From Strigops habroptila (lineage: Eukaryota > Chordata > Aves > Psittaciformes > Psittacidae), in the NCBI RefSeq assembly GCF_004027225.2, contig NC_044279.2:51794744-51858743 (forward strand): DNA of 64,000 nt, given 5' to 3'. The position numbers and the translations under genes were made by a program. Below, in pieces: positions 11,577 through 26,500 of the stretch (position 1 is the stretch's first letter; each line of letters begins with the position of its first letter). A model generated the notes under the pieces. It ran no database searches. It was not told the origin of the DNA and saw only the letters and a program-made list of their open reading frames with translations.

Positions 11577-14500
11577 GTGAGTGTCACCGCCGCCGAGGGC
11601 CTGTGCCGGGGCCAGGCTGCCCCTGCGCTCCGTGCCCGAGCCTGGCTGTCACTACGCTAGCCGCCTGCCTCCGGGCCTCTGCTCTCCGTGTAGAGCGGGG
11701 TGAGGAGCTCGCAGGGCAGCGTCTGAAAGGCGGCTGACTGATATAACTGTTTGCGGCAGAAAGGTCGGGGTTCTGCCTTCCTTCTCTTTAGGGAACTGGG
11801 GTTTACAGCTCAAAGGTGGGATCGGCTCAAGGTGTGCAGTGTAAGCTGTACGGTGGGTTGTGTCACTGGAGCTGTCAAATCTCAGCTAATGAAATGCCCC
11901 ATAGGTTAAAAGTTTGGATTCCTTTTAGGATTTTTTAGGTGAGCGTGATGTTTTGGCCATGTCTATAAGCATGCTCAAGTAGCAAAATTATATTAAAGCT
12001 TGTATTTTGGCCTTTGGTGCCAAAACAGTGCCGATTTTTAGTTAAATTGATTCAGCACGTGCTCCTCTGTTGAGCAAAGTGGGAGATGGCAGACAGGTTT
12101 TGTAGGTTGATAAAGGTGAGAAAGGACTTTAACATACTTTAAATTGGAGAGATGTGTCTTTTCAGGGAAAAGATTTTTCTGGTTTATTGTGGGTATTTGA
12201 GTTTTAATTCAAACGAGTGTTCATAAACTTCAAATATGGATTGTAAAAGTAAACTTCCAGTGACAAATAGATTCTGTTTAGTGAAAAAGATGAAATCATA
12301 CTGTTCTGGGAAAGAATCCTGGTGCAAGTCTGTGTTTTACAGGAGCACAGGGCTTTAAGCGGTGCTGCTCAGTCTGGAGATGTCAACATGGGCTGTGAAA
12401 GCTGTATGATTCTATTAAGCCCTAAGTTACTAAATGTGCATTTTGATAGGGCTCCGCACCGTGTGGGCGGTCCTTTACTCATGAATCAGTGTGAGGATCT
12501 CTAGCCTGCTTTCTTCGAGTCTCATGGATACCCTTAAACCTAATTTTGTAATATAAAATAGTAGTAATTTGGCACGTAGCCATACATGGTGGTGATAATT
12601 TGTGGCAGATCTTGTACAGTTTTGGAACAAGAAGAGGTGTACACCGCTAAAGGCCTTACAGTGTAGGGCAAGCGACAACAGGTATGTACACAAAAATGGG
12701 AGAATGCAAAACTAATCGGATGTTATTTGTTAGCGTGGCAGTGATAGCATTGTAAAGAGCCAGTCACCAATATTATTTTGCAGAAATAACAGCAAAAAAG
12801 CCACAAAGTAGTTGAAAGACATTATTATTTTTATCAAAATAACTTTTTTGTCATTCTCATGTGGGCTGATACATTTAATAATACTTTTTTCAACAGGTGC
12901 TCACAGTGGACTGAAATTTTGTTGGTTTTAGGCTTTATATTGTAAGGGTTGAGACATGTTCCTATCTAGAAGTAACAGAGATAGTGTTAATTCTGTAAAT
13001 ATGAATATTGTGTAATTATTATTTTTTTTTTTTACAAATCTTTAGAAAGAGAAGTATATGTAAACAAAGTACGGAGGAGTATGGCTCATCAAGCTTGCTT
13101 TTTCAGTATCTCAGCATACCATGTAGCTTTTTGCAGACTTGAAGGAATGCTGCTGCTGGCTATAAACAATAGAGTCATTCTTCCATGAGTCTACTTTTCC
13201 TAAAAAAATAACAAAATCCTAGTTATTAGGACACTACAGGAAGGAAGGTAACAAGACCATCCAACTGTCTCCCTCAGTACTATCCTTTATGCTTGCACTT
13301 GTACTGAGCTTGGTTAATCTCCACTCTCCAGGTACCTGTTACATAGCTACAGGCTTTATTCTGTGCAGAGTATTCAGTATACACTAATGACTTTATTTGC
13401 ATTCATTTTCTGTTGTTGTCATTTAAAAGAATAAAAAAGCAACCCTCCTCTCCAGGAGTTTTGAACGTGAAAACCTAGGATATGGGCTGTATGTTTTTGT
13501 AGCCTGTGTCAGATTACATAGTGAGCACAGTGTGGTAATGTGTTTTAACATGTGCTGTATTGGAAATCCAGTGAAATGGCTGGCTTCACCTTCACTGCAG
13601 TTCTGTGGAATTATACACAAGGATTTTTGAGGGCAGTGTTAAATTGATGATAGATAAAGCAGAGTGTGAAGGTACGTGGTGAATGTGGCAGTGATGAGTT
13701 GGCATGTTCCTTAAAATTTCACTTTGAGGTATTGTAAAGTTTAATATGAACATATTGTATCACTTTTAAAACTGCACGTCAGGTTTTCAGCCATGGATCG
13801 GATGCCACAGGAGTGTGTACTTCTATTAAACTCCAGCAGATCTGTGACAAATGGTGTGATTTTTCTTTTTCTTTTTTTTTTTTTTTTTTTCCTCTTTATG
13901 GGTACTTATCATGGTGTGATTTTGCTTTTTTTCTCATAGTTAATCTCAAGGTCTCTGCTTCAGTAATGGATAGGACCTGCATATCTGCCACTTTAAGACA
14001 GATACCATGCCCAGTTTAACTGTTCCTGAGCTTGGCTCTGTTTTATAGGAGTTGCTTTTAGGAAGTCATATACCTACTTGAAGTTTGCATAGGTAATATT
14101 GGAGTATAGTTTTTAGGCATTGTATATTAATTTGATAAGTACAATATTTGTGGTTGCTCTAGTTAAGTGAGTGTCAAACTATCTTTCAGGACAAAATTGG
14201 GATGTGGTGTCTTTTATTATTCTGATTTGTGAGTTATAGAGAGATGAGGGATAGACAAACTTTTAGATGGAGAAGCACCTCCTTCAGGCACTGAATCTTG
14301 CTGAATTTTCTGGTTTGAATTACATCAACTGATCTACTGAACTATAATTTATGTTCAAACATAACCTGTCCTTTTCATCATGGCTACATCAGTGCCACAG
14401 TGCAACTGGTAACACCTAACCATATTGGGATAAAACATACTCCTTCAGTGTACAAGTGGGATTTTGTTTTGTTTCTTAACTCATCCATCATTCTGATATC

Positions 14501-17500
14501 AAATACTAATCTTGTTTTCAGTATGATTCTTGCTACTTGGATTTCTATGGGGAAAATTAAACTTGCTTATCCTTCTCCAGAAAATGCTTATGGCCATGAC
14601 TTACTAAGAGTTGGAAGGTCAATTACTTGATTTCTGTTATATCGTCAGGCTGATTTTCCAGTGACGGCTCTTATGATCTGCTCTTGTCAACAGTCAGATG
14701 TCTGTAGTGTGTTCATGCACTCTGTATTTCATCTGTTCCTTTCTTCCTGTGAGTGTGCACATGTAATTACACTAATACACTTCTAATTTCCAAAATCTTT
14801 TACAAGCAGTTTATTTCTTGCTTTTGGCTAACATGGTTGGAGAGGACATATGTTTCTTCTTTTCAAAATCCCTATTGGAGCCACCTTGTCAATTTTTGTG
14901 AATATTCTACTGATGTCATATTTTCGTGGCTTTCAAGTTTTCATTGCTCCTTGAGAAAAGGAACAGCTTTAAAGCAGTACTCTTTGCATCATGGTTCTGG
15001 CTCTTTGCATCTCTTCATTTGCCTTCACTCAGAGCTGTGATATAGGAGAGTTGCTGCTTCTTCCAGCATTTGGGTCTGCTATATTTAGACTGAGGTAAAA
15101 AGTCTGGTTAACTGCATCTAGAATGATTCTGAGGTCTTTGTCCTGCAGTTCCCAGATCTGGGAGTAGGATGCAGATGTGCTTAGGTGGGACCTGCCTGTA
15201 GCAAGTATTCTTTATTTGCTTAACCTCTGTGCTTCACCTTGTACATCAAGTGCTAATGCTACTAGTAAAGCTTTACTTGCTGTTTAGGAACCAGTAACCT
15301 TAGCCTGCTCCTTTTGTATCTTAGTTTGGTCTTTATCAACAGCTCCCTCAAGGCTGCTGTCCTCTGGCCTATCCAGATGTCTTTGAAATAGCCTCTCCTA
15401 TGAAATAGGAGTCTTGACATGGGAAATTTTGCTGAGGGAGATTAGAGAAAATGGATCCGTAACAAGAAAAATAACATTGACTGTGGTTTGACACCGCTAA
15501 CTTTTAGCTTATATCACATGCTCTCTCCTGTTTTGTGTTATAGGCCCTGGCATTTCTGTGCTAGCTGCAGCACCATCTGTGTTGCAGCAGAACCGCCAAG
15601 TTCATCACGCAGTGATCCCTCATGGAAGAAGTGGACGATCATCTGTTAGTGGCATTGTGGCCACTGTCTTTGGAGCTACAGGTTTCCTAGGACGATATGT
15701 TGTCAATCGTTTAGGTAATGTTTCCCAGGACTACTAATTAAAAAAAAATTAATAAAACTTTATTTTTTCTTTAGGTTGCAGGATAATCTAGAAATCTCTG
15801 ACAGTTTGGATCTTTAGAGTGTGATACTTCCATAGTGTTTGGTCTGTTAAAGTGTCAAGATGTGGCAATTAGTAAAAACTGTTTTAATCTAGGAAATCTA
15901 GAAGCTTTAGAAGCTTTTTTTTAAAAAAAAAAAGTTGTTAAAATAAGTTATTCTCCTTCAAGTACTGTTTTTGAGTCTGCAAAATGCAGATCTGAGGAGA
16001 GGTAAAAAACATATTTGATTTTTCCTGTTTTGGCCTTACTAGGATGTTCTAGGAATTTGATTGGGATTCTTTGAAATTACCCTTTTGAATTCAAGTTTTA
16101 GAAAACAACTGTAGCTTTTTTCTTTCCCCTTTTTATGCAACTTAAAAAAATGCAAATATCCTTAGATGTGACACATTTTCAAGTATTGTAATGTGTTTAT
16201 AGCACACACTGTGATTTTTTTTATTGTTGTTTGTTAACAAGCTTAATGCAAGCTTCTATATTTTGTCTTACAAGCCCAAATACTCAAGTATGTCCCTGCT
16301 TAAGAATTCCAGTGATGTAGGTTCAAACATTTACTTCTATTCTACTTTTAGCTGTGCAGATAGCTATTCAAGATATCTACGTTGTGCTTTTCTGCCAGGG
16401 AAAAAGGGAAGTTTTGTATATTCAGTAGTTCATCTACTTAAAGTTATGTAGTAGTTTGAGATAAATGAAACTTTGTTTTTTGAATGCTTAGGTCGCATTG
16501 GATCTCAAGTAATCATCCCCTATCGCTGTGATCAGTATGACCTCATGTATCTGCGGCCCATGGGTGACCTGGGCCAGCTTCTCTTCTTAGTAAGTCTTTT
16601 GCTTTGGCTTTAGATCAAATACAATACCATTGCTATACAAGGAAGTCTGTTAATCATTCTCAAAGTCAGAACTCCAGCTGTTGTTTAGCCTCTAAATGGA
16701 AATGGTGTGAAAGAGCTTTCTTTGATTATGTGTATTTACACATTATCTGATCTTTTTCCCATTTGATGCTCTGGTTACAGGAGTGGAACTGTAAGGACAA
16801 AGACTCTATCCGAAGAGCCGTGGAACACAGCAATGTGGTCATTAATCTTGTTGGAAAGGAATGGGAAACAAAGTAATTTTCCTTCCCCCCCCCCCCCCCC
16901 CCCCTTATATAGATAGATTTACACCAGGTATTGGACGTTGTAGCCACATTTTACATCATGTGTACAGTATGCAGTGACTCTGACATTATTCTTGGCTTCT
17001 TTGAAAAGGCAAAACTGAAATTTTTTATGTAAAGATTCTTCCATTTCTTTAAATTACGAACTAAAGTCTTGGTTATGATCTGCTCTTGAGAAGTGCATTC
17101 TTTGTATAATTTTCTAGCCTACAGCTTTTGTTCTGTCAGAGAGTTCTATGTGCTGCTTTCATACACCTTACAGATGTTTAATGGGTGCCTTCCTATAGCT
17201 GACAGAGGCTCACCAGTTTCTGTCAGCTCGTATTTACATTATTACAGAAGTGGACTTTTATCCTGTCACTTTGGCAAAGTGAAGAATTGTAGCCTACTAA
17301 GAATAAGCTATGGTCAAGCTTTTCCTATTCTCTGGCAAATGTTAATAAACAGGAATAGCTAATTGAGAGTCCCTAAGATTAATAACATAATTCCTTGCTA
17401 GAATTTTGGCACAAACACTGTTAGCTACATAAGCATTTTTTTGGCAATAACTTTTAAAAATGGTTCCTTTTTGAGATCCATGAAAAAAAAATGTGTATTT

Positions 17501-20500
17501 GTTTTAGGTTGAAAATACCTGTAATAGCCTTATGTGCATTTGCAGGTCTTTCTTTACATGTGTGCAATTATATCCACTTTATTTAAAGCCTTGTGCAGTA
17601 CTGCCAGACAAAACCTCATTAGTTGTGTGATTTGCCTTTGTAGGGTACATAATTTTGCTGTTGTAGTAGACAGAGACAAATGCAGATATCAGTTTCATCT
17701 GCATTTACAAGTCTAATGCGTTTGTTGCTCTTTTTTTTTTTGGTGAAGTCATTTGATGTTCAAATTGTAGAATTAATAGTCAAATTGTATTAATAAAATA
17801 GAATTAGTAGTCTCATATTGTACAATTATTTTTCCTAAAATATGTGCTTGCCAACAGACTTGCTGTTTCAGCTGTTTCTCATCTAGTCAAATATCATGCA
17901 TAATTCTGGGAGACACTTTGATTTTGCATTCAAATTTGTAGAGCTATTTTGGTTTTCTGATAGTCACTTAGCTCCTTGTCCCCCTGTTGGTGTCTATAAC
18001 ATAGCTTATTTGGGGAAAAGCCCACCAAACCTAAATTAACCTAAGACTTGTGCATCTGACAAGGTTTTTGGAACTTTTGGTCTCTTCTTTGGGATATAGG
18101 TAAAAATGTACAAACCAGCCTGCCAGGATTGTTTGCGCTGTTGCTGAATTATGAATGTAAGGGTTCAAATGCTAATTGCTGTCAAAACAGGAGACATTTC
18201 TTTGTAATGTGGAAGTGAGGAAAGAAAAGAAAGCCTGTACAGTTGGCCCAAGGACACTGTAGTATCTGTTTATCTTTTAGATAAGTATTTCTTGTGTACT
18301 GGCTCCTTTAAAATGTCTGGACTTGCATAAAAAGTATGATTTATGTAAGGGAGGTTTTCTTTGTTATTGAAAGGAAGTGTGGTCACAACAGCAAAAAGTT
18401 TCATTCTAGTTAAAAATACCCAAACTTGGTCACTCTGGTCAGTTTCAACAGATTCAAATGCAGAGGAATCTTGGTACATGTTAAAGACCTTTGGATGTTC
18501 CAAACCTTACCACTGTATTACACGTATGTTCTTAAGTTATTTTATATATCTTGGTATCAGTGGTGGTGCTGGAACCCTGATATAAATTCTGTGCTCTGTT
18601 AAACACAAGGTCAGACTAAACTATGTAATCATCCCAAAGTCTATGAAAAAAAGTAAGATTAGAAGTGGAGATCAGTCAAAAAAAGTCAAGTCTGCCATGA
18701 AATACTTTCCTCCTTGCCTAATATTAGTGTACAGTCTCATCTGTGTATACTATGTTGTTTGAAAACTCCATAGTTACAGGAGGGATGTTGTTTGTTCTTG
18801 TGTGTTTCTAAAATCTATTTTTGTGTGTAGAACAGGAGTGATGGTTCCCAGGATCAGATTAGTTATTGAAGGGTCAAAAATAACTTTTTAAGGCTTTCTT
18901 TAGACTCCAGTGGGATCTGAAGAGCTGTGGGAGTAGATAAGGACAGAGAGAGAGGCATTTGGACGAGATGTTTGTTACCCAAAGCAAATGGAAAAGATGG
19001 AGCAGGGTGCTTACAAGGACAGTATAAAGACATGAGAAGTTAATTCTCCTTCTTGCAGTCTTGGGATAGTTGGAAACAATTTTGGGATTGTTGCCAGCCT
19101 GTAGTGTTAGTTCTGCTTAGAGGCAGAGCTTCTGTATTGTTCTTGATAAGATGCCAAACTAGATTACAGTTGAACCCCCAAATTTAGGCCCCTTGAATGC
19201 CATAAAGTGAGTGAAGTTGTTCTTCTTTCTTCGTGTTTCTCCTTTAAGTCCCTTACAGCTGCTGTGAAATGGTTCTAACTGTTCTGTCAGTGTAAAACTT
19301 TCAATTTACATAAGCACCTGTGTGTTTTGTGGTCTGGTTTTGTCCACTTCCCCAGTGCATCTGACCAAACTAAGGCTGCTAGGAACTTTTCAGCTCCTCT
19401 GTAGTGTAATCGAGTGCATCAAATCAAATTTGAGCTTTGCTTAGATTTCAAGGTGCAGCACTTCTCTTTAAAAAAATAAAAACCTGCTTTCACTTAGAAA
19501 GAGTTCTGTTTGTCACAGACAAGTGGGCAAGATTTTTCATATTGATTCAATCTTAACAGGTGAAAAAGCAGACAGTACTAAAGCTGCAATTGAAGCTTAC
19601 TGTTGCAATTCACTTGCCTCTAGCTTATGTTACCTGAAGAGTCCCTCATGAAAAGAAACTTTGTTAGAAACAATGAGCATCAAGATAGGTTTTTTGAAAT
19701 ATATTCAAGTAATACCTAATAATTGTGATTAAAGTAATTTTTTTTTTTTTGTCTTGGTTTAGAAACTTCAGTTTTGAAGATGAATTTGTAAATATTCCTA
19801 GAAGTATTGCGCAGATAAGTAGGGAAGCTGGTGTGAAAACATTTGTTCATATTTCTCACCTGAATGCTAGCATGAAGAGTCCTTCCAAATACCTCAGGAA
19901 TAAAGTAAGTCTGGAATCCTTTTAAATGTATTTTCCAACAGCTGTCTTTTTTCTTGGTTGGTCCCCCACCATCCCCTCCAACTGGGTCTGTTCAAAGGAA
20001 ATCAGTGTATGAATTTACTATGGAATGTTTTCTGCAGCTGAGGAATTTCTGAGTTACTGTGCTTGTTAGAGCTAGAAATCTTTCTTAGTACTTCACGTGG
20101 TTTGAAGGGAAATAGATCTTGTATTACTGAAAAGCCCTTCTTCTGTCCTTGAATATCTTTGCATCTAAAGTTGCTGTCATTAAGAAAGAGAAACTAGTTT
20201 GATGGTTTGGGATCCAATATCAGGCCTAAACATCTTAAGGCTGGAATGACCTAGCAAAGTAAGTAGTTGATGCCAAAGTGAATTCTGCAAAGACAGATGA
20301 ATATCACGATTACAGTTTTGGTATCCTTTTTTTTTTTTTTAATTAGGAGGTATAATTTCCTATTACTGATTTTCTCTTTTTAGTATAGCTGTTGTCCCAC
20401 ATTCAGCTATTTTTGTTTTGCTTGAGCTTACTGTACTCTGCCTTGTCTTCAGTACAAACATTTTTAAAACCAGGGTTAAAATTTGGTAGCTCTCAACGTG

Positions 20501-23500
20501 TAACAACTGTATAGTATAATTAGACCTTAGTATATTTGCCAGACCTATTGGAAAATAGATAGCTGCCACTGAAATTTTAAACTGTACTTAAGGAGTTCTT
20601 GGAGTGTTCTCATAATGTAGGAGGGCTTATGTAAACTTTCTGTTTCTTCCAAGCTCTGGTCTGATATAAGCAAGAGAAGTATTTAGGTTAGGCTTCTTTT
20701 TTTTTTTTTAATTTAAATTTCTGTCACTTCACTAGTGAGACTGTGTTGAATTTCAAATACAAGAAATGATCTACATGTTTGTGGGACTTCTGGGATGTTC
20801 TGTGAGACCTTTAGCATAGCATCTCAAAGATCAAATACCCAGATAAAAATAATTTTGTGCTACTCATGGTATCATTTCTTTCCGTGCTGTAGTCAGGATG
20901 CATTATGTTCTGAAAAGGCATTCTCGTCTGTTTAGAATGGATCTAATGAATGTGTTCATTTTAATTGAATGATAGGCTGTTGGAGAGAAAGCAGTAAGGG
21001 AAGAATTTCCAGATGCTATAATTTTGAAACCCTCTGAGATGTTTGGGAGAGAGGACCGATTTCTCAATCATTATGCAAGTATGTACTCTTGAAATAATAA
21101 AACCATGTACAATTTGTATACCTGCCTACAGCGTACAGAGGGAAAACGTGATTTGCTTTTGAGAAGCAAAGAGGTATGTTTTTATCAGAAATATACTGTA
21201 TTTATTAGCTGAAGGTGTGTAATTGGAAACATAATAAATTTTTGTCTCATGACCGAATTCTTTCTGAATCTAGTTAGCCTTTGCTATTTGGTTGTTGGGT
21301 GGTTTTTCTTAGTTTTGTTTTTTATTTTTGGTCTGAGCTAAGATCTGGTCATCTTAACCCTTAAAATAGTTTCCCCTAAAAGTAGTTTTTCAAGATGGCG
21401 TAATGCTCAAATGTAAAAATCGACCTGAGCTGTTCTTCGCTCAGAAGCACCAGTAGTGACTGTGATGTATCACCAACAAAATTGCTAGACAGGATAGAGT
21501 GGAATTTGCTTCTATCTTGCAAAGCTGAGATATCTCTGAATCACTGTAAGTAAACAGCAAATACAGCCTTCCCATCGTTGTTAAGAAAACTGTGTGTTGA
21601 AAACAGTGCTACTGGAGTTGGATGGTAATTCTTCCCAATTTTATTTTTTTAAAACAGTGAAGTTGGTGTTTACAATAGATGCACACTCAGTGTAGTGCAA
21701 AATGTATTGGTCATTTACTTCCTGAAAGGGTTCAGATTTTATTTTCAAGTTATGTATGTGTCTTTCTGTCAGACATGCGCTGGTTTGGTGGTGTGCCTCT
21801 TATTTCTCTGGGAAAAAAAACAGTGAAGCAACCAGTATATGTAAGTTTTGAATAAACCAAACCAATCCCAAATCTTGTGTGTGCGTGTGTGTTGGGTTTT
21901 TTTCCTTTTCCCCATGTAAATCACTTCTGAAAGAGGAGTGTGTGCATGCATTCCTACTTTCCGTTGGTAATTGTCTGAATTTGTTTCTCACAGGTGATTG
22001 ATGTAGCAAAGGCAATTATTAACACAATTAAGGATCCTGATGCTAAAGGAAAAACATATGCCTTGGCTGGGTAGGTTACTTTTCTGATTCTAATTAACTG
22101 AAGTACTTCTTTTTGGTGTCATTTTTTGGCATGCTGCACAGTACATTTAATTTCTCCATCCATGCACATAGTTTGAGCTACAATAAATTCCACCTCCTTT
22201 TTGGGAGGAAAAATGACTCGAGCTGTTATTGTGAGTACTCAGAAAATCCTAGTTTGGGCCCCATTGCATTTAATGTTATGTACATGCACACAAAGAAATA
22301 GGCAGTCTTGGGAAACATGCTAGACAACATGGATTTGGAGAAAATTATGCTAAAGTTGTGTGGAAGCCACCTAGAATTAGAATAGATAGAGACAGTGGAT
22401 CTGTGGGAATATTTTGTGTACACAAGCTCCAAGTTGGAATAGGTCATTAGCATAAAGAATAAACAACATGGCAAATGCCAAGGTAATGGGTCCGTGTTTT
22501 AGTACTCTAACATAAGCACTGGAACTGGTCTTCATCCAGCATATGTGGTAAAAGGAACATTAGCTTTATTGATAAACAGTTGCTAATTAGTCAAGGTATA
22601 AATGATGCTGAGCAGCTCTCTTTTTTCTATTGCATGCATATCTCTGTCTTCCCCCCTGCCTATACACTGAAAATGTGCCTAGTATCTGATTTTGCAAAAG
22701 GCTTATCTGAGATTGTGTTGGTTTTTTCTGTGTTTGTTTTTTGACACTGTTGCAGTGACAGCTCGTTATTCTTGTAAAGCAGAGATCATTGCTGGTCTGT
22801 CTTTTTACTCGTGTGATTTCACTTTCTTCAGTGCTGCTACTGAGCTGTTGAGGAAGATGTTATCCTGGTAGCTAGGCTAGGTGTGCTGTATGCTCTGGAA
22901 AAGGCAGCAAGCAGGTCTTCAAATTCTTGTGGATTATGCTGAGGAACTTCTGCTTAGAAACTAATAAAATAAGAGAAGGAAGCTACCAGTGCTCTGGAGG
23001 GACTGTTAGCAATAACAACAAGGATAAGGAACTTGAGGTCACTTTCAGATCACAGGGATGATACAAAGTGTCATACTATAGGACAAGTGGAAACCAGTGC
23101 TACAGCCATTCAAACCTACTTTTTTATCGAAGAGAATACATGTGTAGGTGTCAGACACAACTAAGGCAAAAGCACAAACTGTGATGAAAATAATTATTTG
23201 AGTGACTATGTTATCTCTTGGGGGCAACTTGAAGATGGGTCAGTATGTATCCAAAGCCGCTTGCCACAAAAGGAAGGAGAGGCGCCAGCTTTTAGGTTCA
23301 TCACTGTCTCGGCAAAAGCAAATGCTCCAACTGCAGGAGAAGTTGAGAATTGCACACGAAACAAAACACTGCAGCCAAGTGGAAGGGCAGTTGGCTAAAC
23401 TTTGAATGTATTCTTACAGTTTCCAAGTCTCATTTTTTGGCAATTTACAGAAGACCAAGAGTTCAGTGCCCAGGTTTCAGAGGCAGGAATTCAAAGGGGG

Positions 23501-26500
23501 ATGCCAGACTGTCACTGCAAGGAATACAGTTTCAGGCACGTAACAGTGACTGAAAAGACTTCGACTAAATCATGGTCTAAACCAAAGATCCAAATCAGTG
23601 TTGGAAAACCAAAGGAACTCTGCAGCATAACCCTTGACTAAATCTGTATGTTCTGGTTTGGGGTTTTTTTTTCCTACTATGTGGTGGAATAGAGTTTTAA
23701 CTGTGGCAGCTAGTGATTTTTTACCTGTTTCCCTCTTTCCACTGTGGCATTGGTTTTGCTTCCTCCACTCATTAAATCTTCTGCCTTGAATGCTAATGCT
23801 CTCTAGAGCTTGCTGTCTGCTAGTATTGTGGTTAATGTAATGACACTTCAGTGTGAAGTTCTATTCTTGGTGAAGTTGTATTGTTGATGTTTGCTAATTT
23901 GTAAAGGAACAAACAATATTTATGTTTATTTTCACATTGTTTGAGTTTGGCTGTACTGTATATTCTTACCTCTCAGGTTCTGTAATCCAGCCGCCTGGAC
24001 GAAGCTCATACAGAGTTTCAAGTGTTGAATTCTTTTGAATTCTCCCAAATATGCTGACCTACCTTTAAGTATATCCATTAGAATGTTTTTTCCTAATTTG
24101 CTTTCACAAACTAAAGTAGTAATAATTCGGGTTTCTGTCTTTTTTTTCATCATTTATCAACAAATTTTGTTTGCTGTTATTAGTATTGCTGTTCTTTTTG
24201 AAGTACATGTCAATTTTCATGCATGCAACCTCAGACCTTGATATCTCTGAGATCTTGGGTTTATCAAACTAAAATTCATGTTCTTTGTATCATAGTCTTG
24301 GATTTTTGGGCTATGTGAAGTTTTGCATACTTAAAAGTTACTCTAGCATGATCTTGCACTTGGGCCACAACAACCCCATGCAATGCTCCGGGCTTGGGGA
24401 AGAGTGGCAGGAAAGCCGTTCATGGAAAAAGGCCTGGGGGTGCTGATTGTTGGCCACTGAACATGAGCAGCTTGTGCCCAGGCAGCCGAGAAGGCCAATG
24501 GCATCCTGCCCTGTATCAGCAATAGTGTGGCAGGCAGGGCCAGGGCAGTGATCATCCCCCTGTGCTCAGCACTGGTGAGGCTGCACCTTGAACACTGTGT
24601 TCAGCTCTGGACCCCTCTCTACAAGAGAGACATTGAGGTGCTGGAGCAGGGCCAGAGAAGGGCAATGGAGCTGGGAAGGGTCTGGAGCACGAGTCTGATG
24701 AGGAACGACTGAGGGACCTGGCGTTGTTTAGCCTGGAGAAGAGAAGGCTCAGGGGGGACCTTATCGCTCTGTACAGCTACTTGAGAGATTGTAGTGAGGT
24801 GGGGTTGGTCTCTTCACCCAAGTAACAAGTGATAGGACAAGACGAAATGGCCTCAAGCTGCACAAGGGGAGGTTTAGATTGGATATTAGGAAAAAATTCT
24901 TCACAGAGAGGGTGCTCAGGCATTGGAACAGGTTGCCCAGGGAGGTGGTGGAATCGCCATCTCTGAAGTGTTCACATACCGTGTAAATGAGGTCCTCAGT
25001 GGTATGGTTTAGTGGTGGTCTTGGCAGTGCTGGGGAATGGTTGGACTTGATGATCTTAAAGGTCTTTTCCAACCTAGCTGATTCTACAATTCTATGATTC
25101 TTCATTTTGCTGTTCGCTTTCTGGCTTCCTTCTATTACAGACTGCCAAGTGGGCTTGTACAAATTCAGTCCTGTCCCAGTGCAGAAAATCTTGTATTCAG
25201 AATTTGAGCTAGCATGGAGGAGGCACATTAAGAGTGTTCTTTAAAAGTACACAGAACACACTTTATTCAGTGTATCTGTGGTGGGTTAGCGTTGGCCAGC
25301 AGCCAGATGCCCACCCAGCTACTCACTCCCCCTCCTCAGAAGGACAGTGGGAGAAAATTGTATGAAAGATTTATGGGTTGAGATAAAGAAAGGGGGAGGT
25401 TCCTTACCAGTTACTGTCATGGACCAAACAGACTCAAGTTGGGAAAACTTATTTTTATCTACTGTCAATTGAAATAGATTTGAATAGTGTGAAATAAAAT
25501 AAATAAATAAATAAATAAAGGAATAAACCAACACCACCTCCCCTCCTCCACCCTTTCCTCAGGCTCACCTTCAGTCATTCACTCTTGAATTCTCTACCCC
25601 CTCTCCCTGTGCAGCGCAGGAGTATGGGCAACAACAGGTTATGTAGTCAGTCCATAACAGTTCCTTCCTGCTGCTCCAACCTCTTCACACTTTCCCTCAG
25701 CTCCAGCCTGGGCCTTTTCACAGGCTGCAGTCCTCCAGGAAGAACCTACTGTGGCGTGGGCTTAACGTGAGCCACAGGGGAATCTCTGCTCAGGTGCGTG
25801 CTCTCACCTTGGTGTCTGCAGGGCTGTTGATCACACTTCCTTTCCTCACTTCTCTCTGCCTGTGTGGCAGTTTGCCCTTCCTTAAATACGTTTTCCCAGA
25901 GGTGCCACCTCTTGTCTGAGGGGCTCAGCTGTGCCCTCTGGTGAGCCTGTTGGAGCTGGCTGTCCCCAGCATGGGGCAGCCCCAACCTCTCCACATAAGC
26001 CGTCCCTGCAGCTCTCCTTCCCAGTGCCTGGGCACCAGTCTTTCAGACCTAACTGATACCTCCTGTATGACATGGTAGAATACATAAAATCATAGACTGG
26101 TTTGGGTTGGAAAGGACCTTAAGATCATCTAGTTCCAACCCCCTGCCATGGGCAGGGACACCTCACACTAGACCATGTCGCCCAAGGCTCTCTCCAGCCT
26201 GGGTTTGAACACTGCCAGGGATGGAGCATTCACCAGTTCTCTGGGCAACCTGTTCCAGTGCCTCACCACCCTCACAGTAAAGAACTTCCTTATATCTAAC
26301 CTGAACTTCCCCTGTTTCAGTTTAAACCCATTACCCCTTGTCCTACCACTACAGTCCCTGATGAAGAGTCCCTCTCCAGCATCCTTATAGGTCCCCTTCA
26401 GATACTGGAAGGCTGCTATGAGGTCTCCACGCAGCCTTCTCTTCTCCAGGCTGAACAGCCTGTCTTCATATGGGAGGTGCTGCAGCCCTCTTATCATCCT

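Larger units (their letters stand above)
11210..11730. promoter_or_regulatory. NDUFA9: CpG island promoter of NDUFA9
   Basis: Base composition changes abruptly to CpG-dense, GC-rich DNA around the first coding exon and returns to AT-rich sequence after about 11760. This is the usual form of a housekeeping promoter. No TATA box is evident close to the start codon. The long overlapping open frames on both strands here are a by-product of GC richness. Confidence 0.85.

Noticed and set aside
11122..11737. Several overlapping open frames of 60-147 codons on both strands around the NDUFA9 start
   Set aside because: They arise from the GC-rich CpG island, where stop codons are rare. They overlap each other in several frames and carry no domain.
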